Below, piece after piece: positions 40,542-48,734 of a stretch of 64,000 bases of DNA (the stretch's first letter is position 1; each line of letters opens with the position of its first letter). The notes under the pieces are model-generated. The model made no database searches and was not told where the DNA came from. It saw only the letters and a list, made by a program, of their open reading frames with translations. The stretch is taken from positions 248,001 to 312,000 of the forward strand of contig NZ_CP075529.1 of the NCBI RefSeq assembly GCF_025809055.1, read 5' to 3'. Position numbers and translations under genes: made by a program. The stretch is from Devosia sp. (lineage in GTDB: Bacteria > Pseudomonadota > Alphaproteobacteria > Rhizobiales > Devosiaceae).

Positions 40542-41165
40542 CTAGAGGCCAAAATCCTTGGCGGCGGCCACGGCAGCCGCCCGGGATTTGACATTGAGCA
40601 GCTTGAAAATCGCTGACACATGCACGCGAACGGTGAACGGAGAAATGCCCAGCTCGCGGGCGATTTCCTTGTTGCTGAGACCAAGGACGAGCTGGCCCAG
40701 AATCTGCCGCTGGCGTGGGGAAATGCGTGAGATGTCGCTGCTCTCGGTATCCAGATGGGAACTGGCCGCAGTCTTTGCGTCCACCACCACGATCTCGCCG
40801 TCGATCACACTGGCGATGGCGTTGCCGATGGTGGCCGGACTGGCTGCCTTGGACACAAACCCGTCGGCGCCCTCGGCCATCACCCGCTCGATCGTTTCAT
40901 CCTCGTCATCCATGGAGACGACAAGGATCGAACTGGCCGGATAGTCCCGGCGCAATCCCAGGATCGAGGTTTCCAGTGCGAATCCAGGAAAATGAAGGTC
41001 CAGGACAAACAGGCCGGGCGCGTCTGCATTGGCAAGTTCTACCACGCGGGAAAAACTGTCAGCCTCCGACACGCTCGAACCGGGTAATGCCCGCAAGACA
41101 AGCCGGCGCAGGCCATCCCGGAAGATCGGGTGGTCGTCTGCAAGAATGATCCTGGTCTCTGTCAT
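40542..41165 (-). CDS. LuxR-type (NarL/FixJ) response regulator
   Basis: A 207-residue response regulator. The receiver (1-120) has acidic residues in 'IILADDHPIFRDGLRRLV', phospho-acceptor Asp in 'LFVLDLHFPG', Ser in 'ILVVSMDDEDE' and Lys in 'GFVSKAASP'. The LuxR HTH (about 143-205) has 'ISPRQRQILGQLVLGLSNKE' and 'ISPFTVRVHVSAIFKLLNV'. It is convergent with the hybrid kinase and is its evident partner. A TAGTAC-type dyad lies 50 bp upstream of its start. ATG at 41165 is preferred over an in-frame codon ten residues upstream because it begins the receiver fold. Confidence 0.92.
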   Translation of the reverse strand: MTETRIILADDHPIFRDGLRRLVLRALPGSSVSEADSFSRVVELANADAPGLFVLDLHFPGFALETSILGLRRDYPASSILVVSMDDEDETIERVMAEGADGFVSKAASPATIGNAIASVIDGEIVVVDAKTAASSHLDTESSDISRISPRQRQILGQLVLGLSNKEIARELGISPFTVRVHVSAIFKLLNVKSRAAAVAAAKDFGL

Positions 41166-41215
41166 GCCGTCCCGTCCCTGGACAGTTCCTATCAATTTGA
41201 GGGCGGGGGTGCCAT

Positions 41216-41231
41216 TAGTACACCCGTTCTA
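41216..41231. promoter_or_regulatory. TAGTAC-N4-GTTCTA dyad upstream of response regulator
   Basis: TAGTACACCCGTTCTA is an inverted repeat with one mismatched pair, ending 50 bp before the response-regulator start. It matches the dyad at 38316-38331 in 13 of 16 positions, suggesting autoregulation. Confidence 0.5.
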
Positions 41232-41266
41232 TGAGACCGGGCTTGTGCGGATGCGCCCGCCTCAGG

Positions 41267-41779
41267 CTACTCTGGTGTCAGGCCCCTGTGGCAAACGGAA
41301 CGGATCGCCTGTTCCACCCGGCGCGAGCCGTTCATGGAGAACCTCGCAACCTCCCGGCTGTCCATACTGAGGATGCGCAGGACAGAGGCGCCGCCGAACG
41401 AATCAAGCACGCCCGCCTCGAAGTAGAGCGAACCGGTCCAGGCCTTGTCTGGCGCAAAATACCAGACATCCGACCAGCCATCCGCCGCGAAGTCCTTTCC
41501 GGTTCCCTCGAACCGGAAGATCAGCTGTGTTTCAGCATCGTCGATACTCTCGAGATGCGGAAACTCATCGGCCACGAATGTCAGCTGATAAACACCAGGG
41601 TCATCCCCACTGTCGCATTGAAGGCTGAGGTAAAATCCTGCCTCCTGAACACTTGCCGAGACACGCACGCCACCATTTGGACTTGCGCCCGTGGCATAGT
41701 CCCAACCCGCTATCGCGTGAGGGGCGGTCGTCAGGAACAGGCTTGTCGAGAGCCAGATCGCATGGCAACGGACATTCAT
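41267..41779 (-). CDS. Exported protein of unknown function
   Basis: A 170-residue protein with signal peptide 'AIWLSTSLFLTTAPHAIA'. The mature part is beta-rich: 'GVRVSASVQEAGFYLSLQCD' near the start and a C-terminal 'RFSMNGSRRVEQAIRSVCHR'. The paired late and early cysteines and the ending F-x-x-x-GS motif recall VasI/TagO-like and related alphaproteobacterial periplasmic proteins, but the match is loose and no function should be inferred. It lies between two copies of the locus dyad and upstream of the response-regulator gene on the same strand. A GGGGGAAA ribosome-binding site precedes ATG 41779. Confidence 0.75.
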   Translation of the reverse strand: MNVRCHAIWLSTSLFLTTAPHAIAGWDYATGASPNGGVRVSASVQEAGFYLSLQCDSGDDPGVYQLTFVADEFPHLESIDDAETQLIFRFEGTGKDFAADGWSDVWYFAPDKAWTGSLYFEAGVLDSFGGASVLRILSMDSREVARFSMNGSRRVEQAIRSVCHRGLTPE

Positions 41780-41835
41780 GGATGTTTCCCCCGTCGTTCG
41801 GGTCCATCCTGCCCCCTGTTCGCGGCCAGGGCCAC

Positions 41836-41851
41836 TAGTACAGAAAGACTA
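41836..41851. promoter_or_regulatory. TAGTAC-type dyad between exported protein and gabD-like gene
   Basis: TAGTAC at 41836 is followed after AGAA by AGACTA; the outer arms CTAGT (41835-41839) and ACTAG (41848-41852) are perfectly complementary. It lies 56 bp upstream of the exported-protein start and 48 bp upstream of the dehydrogenase start, so it could serve either or both. Confidence 0.42.
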
Positions 41852-41899
41852 GGGCCGCCCGCATCGAAAACAGCAAGACCATCCATAGGAGCCTAGCCC

Positions 41900-43354
41900 A
41901 TGCAGCTCGACGACACGACACTCCTGCGCCAGAGCGCGCTTGTCGGAGACACCTGGATCGACGCTGATCCGGCGTCAGGCATTGCCGTGACCAATCCGGC
42001 CACCGGCGAGACCATCGGCTATGTGCCCAGGCTCGGCGCGGAAGAAACGCGCGCGGCAATTGCTGCGGCCGAGGCGGCGCAAAAGCAATGGGCTGCCCGC
42101 ACCGCCAAGGAGCGCTCAGGCATTCTGCGCCGCTGGTTTGAGCTGATGATGGAGAACCAGACCGATCTGGGGCGCATTCTGACGCTTGAGCAGGGCAAGC
42201 CGCTGAAAGAGGCAATCGGCGAGATCGCCTATGGCGCCAGTTTCATCGAGTGGTTCGCCGAAGAGGCCCGGCGCGTCTATGGCGATCTTATTCCCGGCCA
42301 TCGCGCCGATGCGCGCATCATGGTGATGAAGCAGCCGATTGGCGTGGTTGCGGCGATCACGCCGTGGAACTTCCCCAACGCCATGATCACGCGCAAGGCC
42401 GGTCCGGCATTGGCCGCCGGCTGTGCCATGGTCCTGAAACCCGCCAGCCAGACACCGTTTTCTGCCATTGCGCTGGCCGTGCTGGCCGAGCGCGCCGGCT
42501 TGCCGAACGGCCTCTTCAGCGTCGTCACCGGATCGGCCCGGGAGATCGGCGCGGAAATGACCGCGAGCCCCATCGTGCGCAAGCTGACCTTTACCGGCTC
42601 CACCGAAGTCGGTGCCGAGCTCTACAAACAGAGCGCGCCGACCATCAAGAAGCTCGGCCTCGAGCTGGGCGGCAACGCGCCCTTTATCGTCTTCAACGAT
42701 GCCGATCTCGATGCCGCGGTCGATGGCGCCCTGATCGCGAAATTCCGCAATAACGGCCAGACCTGCGTCTGCGCCAACCGCATCTATGTGCAGGATGGCG
42801 TCTATGATGCCTTCGCCGAAAAGCTCGCCAATGCCGTGGGAACGCTCAAGACCGGCAATGGTTTTGACGAAGGCGTCATGCTTGGGCCGTTGATCGACCA
42901 GGCGGCGCTCGACAAGGTCGAAGAGCACGTGGCCGATGCCACGGGCAAGGGCGCCAAGGTGTTGCGAGGCGGAAAACAGCACCCCCTGGGCGGCACCTTC
43001 TACGAACCGACGATCCTGACGAACGTTACGCCTGATATGGCCGTCGCCCGTGAAGAGACCTTCGGGCCCCTGGCGCCGCTTTTCCGCTTCACCGACGACG
43101 CCGACGTCATCGCCCAGGCCAATGACACCGAGTTTGGTCTTGCGTCCTACTTCTACGCCCGTGACCTCGCACGCGTCTGGCGGGTGGCCGAAGCGCTCGA
43201 ATATGGCATGGTCGGAGTGAATACCGGCCTGGTCTCGACTGCCGAGGCCCCCTTTGGTGGGGTGAAAATGTCGGGCCTTGGCCGCGAAGGCTCGCGCTAC
43301 GGCATCGAGGATTTTGTCGAGATAAAATATGTCTGTCTGGGCGGTATCGCCTGA
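41900..43354 (+). CDS. gabD: NAD(P)-dependent succinate-semialdehyde dehydrogenase
   Basis: A 484-residue aldehyde dehydrogenase of GabD type and length. 'ILTLEQGKPLKEAIGEIAYG' and 'PIGVVAAITPWNFPNAMITR' are GabD-like. The catalytic Glu is in 'LELGGNAPFIVF', the Cys in 'NNGQTCVCANRIY', and the end 'GREGSRYGIEDFVEIKYVCL' matches the family. The C-x-C at the active site is typical of GabD, which can form a redox-sensitive disulfide. It oxidises succinate semialdehyde to succinate. AGGAG precedes ATG 41900. No GABA transaminase is adjacent, and the dyad just upstream raises the possibility of control by the neighbouring two-component system. Confidence 0.88.
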   Translation: MQLDDTTLLRQSALVGDTWIDADPASGIAVTNPATGETIGYVPRLGAEETRAAIAAAEAAQKQWAARTAKERSGILRRWFELMMENQTDLGRILTLEQGKPLKEAIGEIAYGASFIEWFAEEARRVYGDLIPGHRADARIMVMKQPIGVVAAITPWNFPNAMITRKAGPALAAGCAMVLKPASQTPFSAIALAVLAERAGLPNGLFSVVTGSAREIGAEMTASPIVRKLTFTGSTEVGAELYKQSAPTIKKLGLELGGNAPFIVFNDADLDAAVDGALIAKFRNNGQTCVCANRIYVQDGVYDAFAEKLANAVGTLKTGNGFDEGVMLGPLIDQAALDKVEEHVADATGKGAKVLRGGKQHPLGGTFYEPTILTNVTPDMAVAREETFGPLAPLFRFTDDADVIAQANDTEFGLASYFYARDLARVWRVAEALEYGMVGVNTGLVSTAEAPFGGVKMSGLGREGSRYGIEDFVEIKYVCLGGIA

Positions 43355-43379
43355 CCATTCCACTGCGCGCTCGCAGGTA

Positions 43380-43404
43380 GCGAGGCGGCCAAATTCCGCC
43401 TCGC
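43380..43404. terminator. Terminator hairpin between gabD and thiY
   Basis: GCGAGGCGG pairs perfectly with CCGCCTCGC around a 7-nt AT-rich loop, between two convergent genes. Confidence 0.6.
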
Positions 43405-43416
43405 GCCTGTTGCGGC

Positions 43417-44418
43417 CTACTTGCCGATGAGGGCGTTGGTGTAGAATGCACCCGCGTCGGGCACGCTGGGCAGCGGCTTGCCATCTGCGTCCAGCAGCAG
43501 GCCGGCATCGAACAGATAGTCGGCCATCGCCTGCATCTTGTCCGCGTCGATGGTGCCGATCTGGCCATCGGCGCTGCGCAGATAATGCCCATCCACCAGT
43601 GCGGCCATTGAGGCGTGCACCAGGGCGGTGTCGGTCAAAACATCGGCATTGGCGGCCAGAAGCAGTTCGGCCGCCTCCTCGGGATGATCGGCCGCATATT
43701 CATAGCCGCGTGCGGTTGCGTTGATGAAGGCCCGGCCGGTTTCCTCGTGCTCGGACAGATAGGCGCCGCTGGTGCCTATAAAGGTGGTGTGCTGGTCAGG
43801 TACACCGAAATCGGCATATCGGAAGGCACCCTGGGGCCGGCCATCGATTTCGGCTTTCACACCCTCCCAGGTATAGACTTCGAGGGTGAAATCCACAGCG
43901 CCATTGGCCAGTGCTTCGTAGGCGGACGTGCCGAGGGTAACCGTTTCATACGCGCCTGAACCGCCATCGTGGCGGATCATTTCCCCGATGAGGGCGTCTT
44001 CCCAGGCGCTGCCGAAGCCTGCATAAATCTTGCCGTCGAGATCGGCCGGGCGGGTGATGTCGTCGCGTTCGCCATCAAACACCAGGCGCCCGGTTTCCGT
44101 TTGCACGACAGCATAGGTCGCTACCAGGTCCGCCCCCGCCGCACCCAGCGTGAACAGCGATACCCCGCCAAGGATGCCGAAATCGGCCACGCGATTGGCA
44201 ACCAGCGTCGAGGCGGAGGCGTCCGAATAGGGGAGAATGGTCACGTCCAGCCCCGCATCGGCATAGTAGCCGAGGCTTTCGGCCACATAGATGCCGACAT
44301 GGTTGGTATTCGGCGTCCAGTCGAGCGCGATGCTCACGCTCCGGTCTTGCGCCCAGGCCGCCGGGGCGAGCAGCGTTGCGGCAAGGGTCAGTGACGGCAG
44401 AATAAGTCTGCGGGTCAT
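43417..44418 (-). CDS. thiY: Thiamine-precursor ABC transporter substrate-binding protein
   Basis: A 333-residue periplasmic protein of the NMT1/THI5-like family, with signal peptide ending 'LAPAAWAQ'. The mature N-terminus 'VSIALDWTPNTNHVGIYVAE' followed by 'SLGYYADAGLDVTILPYSD' is characteristic of ThiY, which binds formylaminopyrimidine or HMP pyrimidines. 'VADFGILGGVSLFTLGAAG' is the second conserved segment. ATG at 44418 is four bases after the ATPase stop. With thiX, thiZ and ykoF behind a TPP riboswitch the role in salvage of thiamine pyrimidine is well supported, though the exact ligand is not. Confidence 0.87.
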   Translation of the reverse strand: MTRRLILPSLTLAATLLAPAAWAQDRSVSIALDWTPNTNHVGIYVAESLGYYADAGLDVTILPYSDASASTLVANRVADFGILGGVSLFTLGAAGADLVATYAVVQTETGRLVFDGERDDITRPADLDGKIYAGFGSAWEDALIGEMIRHDGGSGAYETVTLGTSAYEALANGAVDFTLEVYTWEGVKAEIDGRPQGAFRYADFGVPDQHTTFIGTSGAYLSEHEETGRAFINATARGYEYAADHPEEAAELLLAANADVLTDTALVHASMAALVDGHYLRSADGQIGTIDADKMQAMADYLFDAGLLLDADGKPLPSVPDAGAFYTNALIGK

Positions 44419-44422
44419 CGTG

Positions 44423-45163
44423 TCAGGTCTCCATTTTGAACAGGGAATCGAGGATTTCGCCCTCGATCGCGCCGGCCTCGGGCAGGCGGTCACGCGGTCG
44501 GGAAAGGGGGATGGCGATCTCGCGCACGACCCGGGCCGGGCGGGCCGAAAGCAACACGATGCGGTCGGAGAGAGCGACGGCTTCGCGCACGTCATGGGTC
44601 ACGAGCAGCACCGACCAGCCAAAGTCCGTCCACATGCGCGCCAGCCAGCGTTGCATCTGGATGCGGGTGAGAGCGTCGAGGGCGCCGAAGGGTTCATCGA
44701 GCAGCACCGTGTTCCGGCCCTGCACGGCCGTGCGCAACAAGGCCACGCGCTGCCGCATCCCGCCGGACAATTGCGCGGGAAAATGGTGCTCGAAACCCTT
44801 GAGCCCGAATGTCTCGATCAGCGGGGCAACCATGGCGCGGGCATCGCGCCGCTTGATGCCCCGCACTTCAAGCCCGACCGTCGCGTTATCGAGAACTGTG
44901 CGCCAGGCCATCAGCGCGTCGTGCTGGGGCATGAAGGCGAAGGGGAATTGCCCCGCAGCCAGCGGTGCGCCATCCACAAAAATCTGGCCCTGATCGGGCC
45001 GGATTCGCCCTGTGAGAATGTTGAGGATGGTCGATTTCCCGGAGCCGGATGGGCCGAGGATAGAGACGAACTCACCCTTGCCGACCGTCAGGTCGAGATT
45101 GTCCAGAACCTTGAGCCCATCAAAGCCTTTGCCCACGCCCTTCAGGGTCAGCGCGCTGCTCAT
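44423..45163 (-). CDS. thiZ: Thiamine-precursor ABC transporter ATP-binding protein
   Basis: A 246-residue ATPase of the nitrate/sulfonate/taurine type. Walker A 'GPSGSGKSTILNILTG', signature 'LSGGMRQRVALLRTAVQGRN', Walker B 'VLLDEPFGALDA' and H-loop 'LLVTHDVREAV' are visible. 'FMPQHDALMAWRTVLDN' is typical of ThiZ-like Q-loops. It overlaps the permease gene by four bases and is followed four bases later by the binding protein. Confidence 0.88.
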   Translation of the reverse strand: MSSALTLKGVGKGFDGLKVLDNLDLTVGKGEFVSILGPSGSGKSTILNILTGRIRPDQGQIFVDGAPLAAGQFPFAFMPQHDALMAWRTVLDNATVGLEVRGIKRRDARAMVAPLIETFGLKGFEHHFPAQLSGGMRQRVALLRTAVQGRNTVLLDEPFGALDALTRIQMQRWLARMWTDFGWSVLLVTHDVREAVALSDRIVLLSARPARVVREIAIPLSRPRDRLPEAGAIEGEILDSLFKMET

Positions 45164-45957
45164 GGCTTTGCCGCCCGCGTGGCGCGCAGCCAGGGCATGG
45201 TCAGGGCCTGGATCGCCAGAGTCAGGCCGAACAGGACCAGCGTCAGCGTCGCGCTGACTGCGACCGCCGCCAGCACCAGGTCGGGTCTGAAATTGTTCTT
45301 CGCGCTCAGGATATAGATGCCGAGGCCCTTCGCCGCGCCGGCATATTCAGCAAAGATGGCGGCGACGACGGCATAGGTGATCGAAATGCGCAGGCCCGCA
45401 AAGAAGTAAGGCAGGGCCGAGGGCAGGCGGGCCATGGTGAACATGCGCCACCGCGGCGCTCCCATGCTGGCAAGCAGGGCGGAAATGTCGCGATCCGTCG
45501 ACTCGAAGCCTTCGACGAGCGCCACGAGCATCGGAAAAAACGTCACCAGCGCGACGAGCAGGATCTTCGGTGCCAGCCCGAATCCGAACCAGAGCACCAC
45601 CAGCGGTGCGATGGCGACCAGCGGCAGGGTCTGGCTGATGATGAAGATCGGGAACAAGGCGCGCCGCACACGCGGGTGAAAATCCACCAGGACGGCGAGG
45701 AAAAAGGCCGAGAGCAGCGAACACGCAAAGCCGGCCACGGTCGCCTGCATGCTGGCCAGCGCATGATCCGCCAGCGCCAGCCGGTGCTCGATCAACTGCT
45801 GGCCGATGCGGCTCGGCGCCGGCAGGACCGTTGGCGCAATTCCCCCCAGGCGCACGCTCGCTTCCCAGGCCAGCAGAACCGCCGCGACGGAGAGTACTGG
45901 CGGCAATGCGCGCACCAGAAATGCCGCGCCACCGGCGCGACCATCGGGACTGGTCAT
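45160..45957 (-). CDS. thiX: Thiamine-precursor ABC transporter permease
   Basis: A 265-residue inner-membrane permease with six predicted helices, of the SsuC/TauC/ThiX family. 'PAPSRIGQQLIEHRLALADH' precedes the transmembrane core. 'TFFPMLVALVEGFESTDRDI' and the coupling loop 'ALLASMGAPRWRMFTMARLP' are the conserved features. It lies nine bases after ykoF and overlaps thiZ. Confidence 0.88.
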   Translation of the reverse strand: MTSPDGRAGGAAFLVRALPPVLSVAAVLLAWEASVRLGGIAPTVLPAPSRIGQQLIEHRLALADHALASMQATVAGFACSLLSAFFLAVLVDFHPRVRRALFPIFIISQTLPLVAIAPLVVLWFGFGLAPKILLVALVTFFPMLVALVEGFESTDRDISALLASMGAPRWRMFTMARLPSALPYFFAGLRISITYAVVAAIFAEYAGAAKGLGIYILSAKNNFRPDLVLAAVAVSATLTLVLFGLTLAIQALTMPWLRATRAAKP

Positions 45958-45966
45958 GGCTTGCCC

Positions 45967-46578
45967 CTAGGCCGTAACGGAGGGGCTGTTGGCCGAGACA
46001 GTCAGGTCGATGGTGACATGGCCCTGCTTGCTGCCAAACGCGCAGAACGCCTGCTCGAGGGTCGCGAAAACCAGCCCGGCATCGCCCTTGAGCCTGGTGC
46101 AGAAATTCTTGGCGCGGTCGAAGGCACCCGACTGCTTGACGAAGTCAATGCAGCCATAGATTTCGTCCATGTGGTGATTACTGCCCAGCACGTAGAGCGA
46201 AAACTGGGCGCTCGCGTCTACGCCCTTGTGCGGCGCATCTTTCAAGGCCGCCAGCGCCGTTTCCATCCGCTCCGCAAGCGGTTCTTCAGGGCCGTCGAAC
46301 CCGGGTGCGTTGCAGATGGCATCATCGGGCTCGCCCGGGCATCCCCGCGAGATTGTGGCCGACAGCACGCAGTGCACGCCGCCCTTGCCGGCAACGCTGT
46401 AGAGGTCGCGCATGGCGGCAAAAACCACCTCCGGCGGACCGACGATGAGGGTCGAAATATCGTCCGTCTCGATCCTGAGATGTTCGCGGTAGGGATCGAG
46501 TGCGCTCAGCGCATCGGTGATGATCCAGATGAAGTCACTGGACATCGGATAAAGGGAAATTTGTGCGCCTGAAAACAT
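45967..46578 (-). CDS. ykoF: YkoF-type thiamine/HMP-binding protein
   Basis: A 203-residue protein with tandem YkoF-like domains. 'AQISLYPMSSDFIWIITDAL' starts the first and 'SAQFSLYVLGSNHHMDEIYG' the second; each gives a ferredoxin-like half. YkoF of Bacillus binds thiamine or its pyrimidine moiety. It has no signal peptide, so it would act in the cytoplasm. ATG at 46578 begins directly after the TPP riboswitch, whose 3' end probably masks its ribosome-binding region. The operon order is ykoF-thiX-thiZ-thiY. Confidence 0.87.
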   Translation of the reverse strand: MFSGAQISLYPMSSDFIWIITDALSALDPYREHLRIETDDISTLIVGPPEVVFAAMRDLYSVAGKGGVHCVLSATISRGCPGEPDDAICNAPGFDGPEEPLAERMETALAALKDAPHKGVDASAQFSLYVLGSNHHMDEIYGCIDFVKQSGAFDRAKNFCTRLKGDAGLVFATLEQAFCAFGSKQGHVTIDLTVSANSPSVTA

Positions 46579-46582
46579 GCCG

Positions 46583-46677
46583 CCTCGCTCCGCTGGTATT
46601 ACCCAGATCAGCTTGAGGGTCCGAAGGCATGCCGCCCTCATCTCAGCCCCGACTGTACGGAGCACCCCTGTGGTTGG
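46583..46677 (-). ncRNA. TPP (THI-box) riboswitch
   Basis: On the minus strand GGGGTGC...GGGCTGAGATGAGG is followed by ACCCTCAAGCTGATCTGGGT and AATACCAGCGGAGCGAGGCG, the conserved THI-box segments. It ends a few bases before the ykoF ATG at 46578, so TPP probably blocks translation initiation directly. Confidence 0.95.
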
Positions 46678-46822
46678 AGCTTCAGCATAGCGATTCGAAT
46701 TCTGTCCGCAAGACCCGAAACGCGACTAGAAATCTTTAGAAATTAATGAATGTATATCAATGGCATAGTCGAAGATCAGTAACGGATGGATTGCGGGTTG
46801 GGCGGCCCTGGAGCAGCAGGAT

Positions 46823-47719
46823 TTAGCTGCCCAGCGTCGCGAGCGCGGCCCGGATTTTCCCGCCATGACTGGCCAGAAGTTGCGTGGCGTGGCGCGCATC
46901 CCTGGCGCCGGACGACAGCAGGATCGCGGCCTTTACCGAGCCCCCGCAGGCGTCGAGTGCGGCGGCGGCCCGAGCCGCGTCCACACCCGTCACTTTCGCG
47001 ACGATTCCCTGCGCCCGCTCACGCAGCTTTTCGTTGTCGGCAACGAGATTGACCATATAGCCGTCATGCACGTGCCCCAGGTGTATGGCCATCAGCGTCG
47101 AGAGCATGTTGAGCGCGATTTTTTGTGCCGTGGCGGCTCCCATGCGGGTCGATCCGGCAATGACTTCCGGCGGCGTCGGCAGGCAGATGGAAACATCGAC
47201 CGCCTCGAACAGCGGTGCCCCGGAATTGTTCGCAATGCCGATGGTTTTGGCGCCCGCCGCTCGCGCCGTTTTCGCCGCGGCCATGGGGAACCGCGTCTGA
47301 CCGCTGGCAGTGACCGCGATCAGGCAATCCCGTTCCGTCGGCGCCAGTGCCGTCACTGCCTGTTCTGCGGCCGCTCCGTCGTCTTCTGGCCCACCGCGCA
47401 TGTCAACGAGGGATTCAGGCCCGCCGGCCAGCACGATATGGATGCGCTCGCGCGACAAACCATAGGTGCCCGGAAGTTCCAGGGCGTCGGCAAGGGCCAT
47501 CAGCCCGGAGCTGCCGGCTGCCGCGTAGATCAGCCGGCCATCGCTTTCCATCGAGCGCGCCATCAGGGCGGCCCCGGCGCCGATCTGGTCTATGGCGCAG
47601 GCGACGCTGGCCGCGGCATCCACCTGGCTTTTGGCCAGCAGGGTGAGGATGTCTCCGTCACCGCGCAGCTCGAGTCCATCGGCATCCGCATGGTGCATTT
47701 CCGTCTGCCGCTGCGTCAC
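46823..47719 (-). CDS. murQ: N-acetylmuramic acid 6-phosphate etherase
   Basis: A 298-residue MurQ. The SIS domain includes 'GRLIYAAAGSSGLMALADAL' with the catalytic-Glu segment 'LELPGTYG', and 'AGGPESLVDMRGGPEDDGAA' contains the second conserved acidic position. The C-terminal UBA-like region 'VTGVDAARAAAALDACGGSV' is typical. It cleaves the lactyl ether of MurNAc-6-phosphate to give GlcNAc-6-phosphate, the substrate of NagA encoded nearby. The GTG start at 47719 follows GGGAGG. It is divergent from nagR, and a possible regulator site lies just upstream. Confidence 0.9.
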   Translation of the reverse strand: MTQRQTEMHHADADGLELRGDGDILTLLAKSQVDAAASVACAIDQIGAGAALMARSMESDGRLIYAAAGSSGLMALADALELPGTYGLSRERIHIVLAGGPESLVDMRGGPEDDGAAAEQAVTALAPTERDCLIAVTASGQTRFPMAAAKTARAAGAKTIGIANNSGAPLFEAVDVSICLPTPPEVIAGSTRMGAATAQKIALNMLSTLMAIHLGHVHDGYMVNLVADNEKLRERAQGIVAKVTGVDAARAAAALDACGGSVKAAILLSSGARDARHATQLLASHGGKIRAALATLGS

Positions 47720-47747
47720 TCACCCCTCCCGGCCATAATGCCAAAAA

Positions 47748-47878
47748 AATACCACTTTTCCGAATTTGCTGCGCAATGATCGGGTCGGTAGCCAATTTTG
47801 TAAAAGCTATCCAGCCAGATATGCACATCTGCCTGTGCTGCAGACTTGCGAACGGGCGAATGGTATTTTATTGGTATT
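47748..47878. promoter_or_regulatory. Candidate NagR (GntR/HutC) sites in divergent promoter
   Basis: TGGTATT occurs at 47861-47867 and 47872-47878 (11 bp apart) and its complement AATACCA at 47748-47754. These resemble the TGGTAT half-sites of NagR/DasR-type regulators. One copy is 29 bp before murQ and the pair is about 70 bp before nagR. Confidence 0.5.
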
Positions 47879-47948
47879 ACACCCGGCATGCGGGTGTCAA
47901 AGGCGTTGCCGGTGCCGTTTGCGGCGGCAGGTGTGCCAAGGAGGCAGG

Positions 47949-48734
47949 GTGTCAGAGCAGTCCGAAGTCTTGTTCGGTAACGGGCCGGTTACTTTGCCGC
48001 CGGGCGGTCCGCTCTATCTGCAACTCAAACGCTGGATTGAAGATGCCATAGAACGCGGCACAATCAACCCCGGAGATGCATTGCCGTCGGAGCGTGACTT
48101 GGCTCTGCGCGCTGATGTTTCCCGCGTCACCGTGCGCAAGGCCGTGCAGGAGCTTGTGCAGGATGGCGTACTGGTCCAGCGCCACGGCTCGGGAACCTTC
48201 GTGGCGCCGCAGACTCAGCGCGTCGAACAGTCCCTGTCACAGCTCACGTCCTTTACCGAAGATATGGCCCGGCGCGGCATGGCCGTGCGGGCGGAATGGC
48301 TCGATCGCGGCATCTATACGCCCTCGCCGGACGAAACCGTCATCCTGGCCCTGGGCGCTGGCGAAGACGTCGCGCGCATTGCCCGGCTCCGCCTGACCGG
48401 TGACATGCCTCTGGCCATCGAGCGTGCCAGCCTGTCCGCCTCGGTCCTGCCGCGGCCGCAGGAGCTGGGGGACTCGCTCTACAAATACCTCGATCGCTTC
48501 GGCAATCGCCCGGTGCGGGCCATCCAGCGTATTCGGGCCGCCAACATCACCGAAGCCGACGCGCATCTCTTGCAGGTGCCCACCGGCGCCGCCGGCCTGC
48601 ACATCGAGCGCATCTCCTACCTGCCCACGGGCCGTGCCATCGAATTCACCCGCTCCATCTACCGGGGCGATACCTACGACTTCGTCGCTGAGCTGCGGTT
48701 GGGCGACGCCAATAATACGAGCAAGAAGAAATGA
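47949..48734 (+). CDS. nagR: GntR family (HutC/UTRA) regulator of amino-sugar genes
   Basis: A 261-residue regulator. The GntR winged helix (about residues 15-80) has 'GDALPSERDLALRADVSRVT' and 'VRKAVQELVQDGVLVQRHGS'. A UTRA effector domain follows (about 95-250: 'SFTEDMARRGMAVRAEWLDR' to 'EFTRSIYRGDTYDFVAEL'). UTRA domains of this group bind GlcN-6-P or GlcNAc-6-P. GTG at 47949 follows AAGGAGG and removes ~60 residues of implausible upstream sequence. The ATGA overlap with the next gene couples it to nagB2 and nagA. Confidence 0.87.
   Translation: MSEQSEVLFGNGPVTLPPGGPLYLQLKRWIEDAIERGTINPGDALPSERDLALRADVSRVTVRKAVQELVQDGVLVQRHGSGTFVAPQTQRVEQSLSQLTSFTEDMARRGMAVRAEWLDRGIYTPSPDETVILALGAGEDVARIARLRLTGDMPLAIERASLSASVLPRPQELGDSLYKYLDRFGNRPVRAIQRIRAANITEADAHLLQVPTGAAGLHIERISYLPTGRAIEFTRSIYRGDTYDFVAELRLGDANNTSKKK

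Noticed and set aside
42116..43363. A 415-codon open frame antisense to gabD
   Set aside because: Composition is that of a codon shadow (His/Asp/Arg-rich with no fold motifs) and it lies entirely across a clear aldehyde dehydrogenase.
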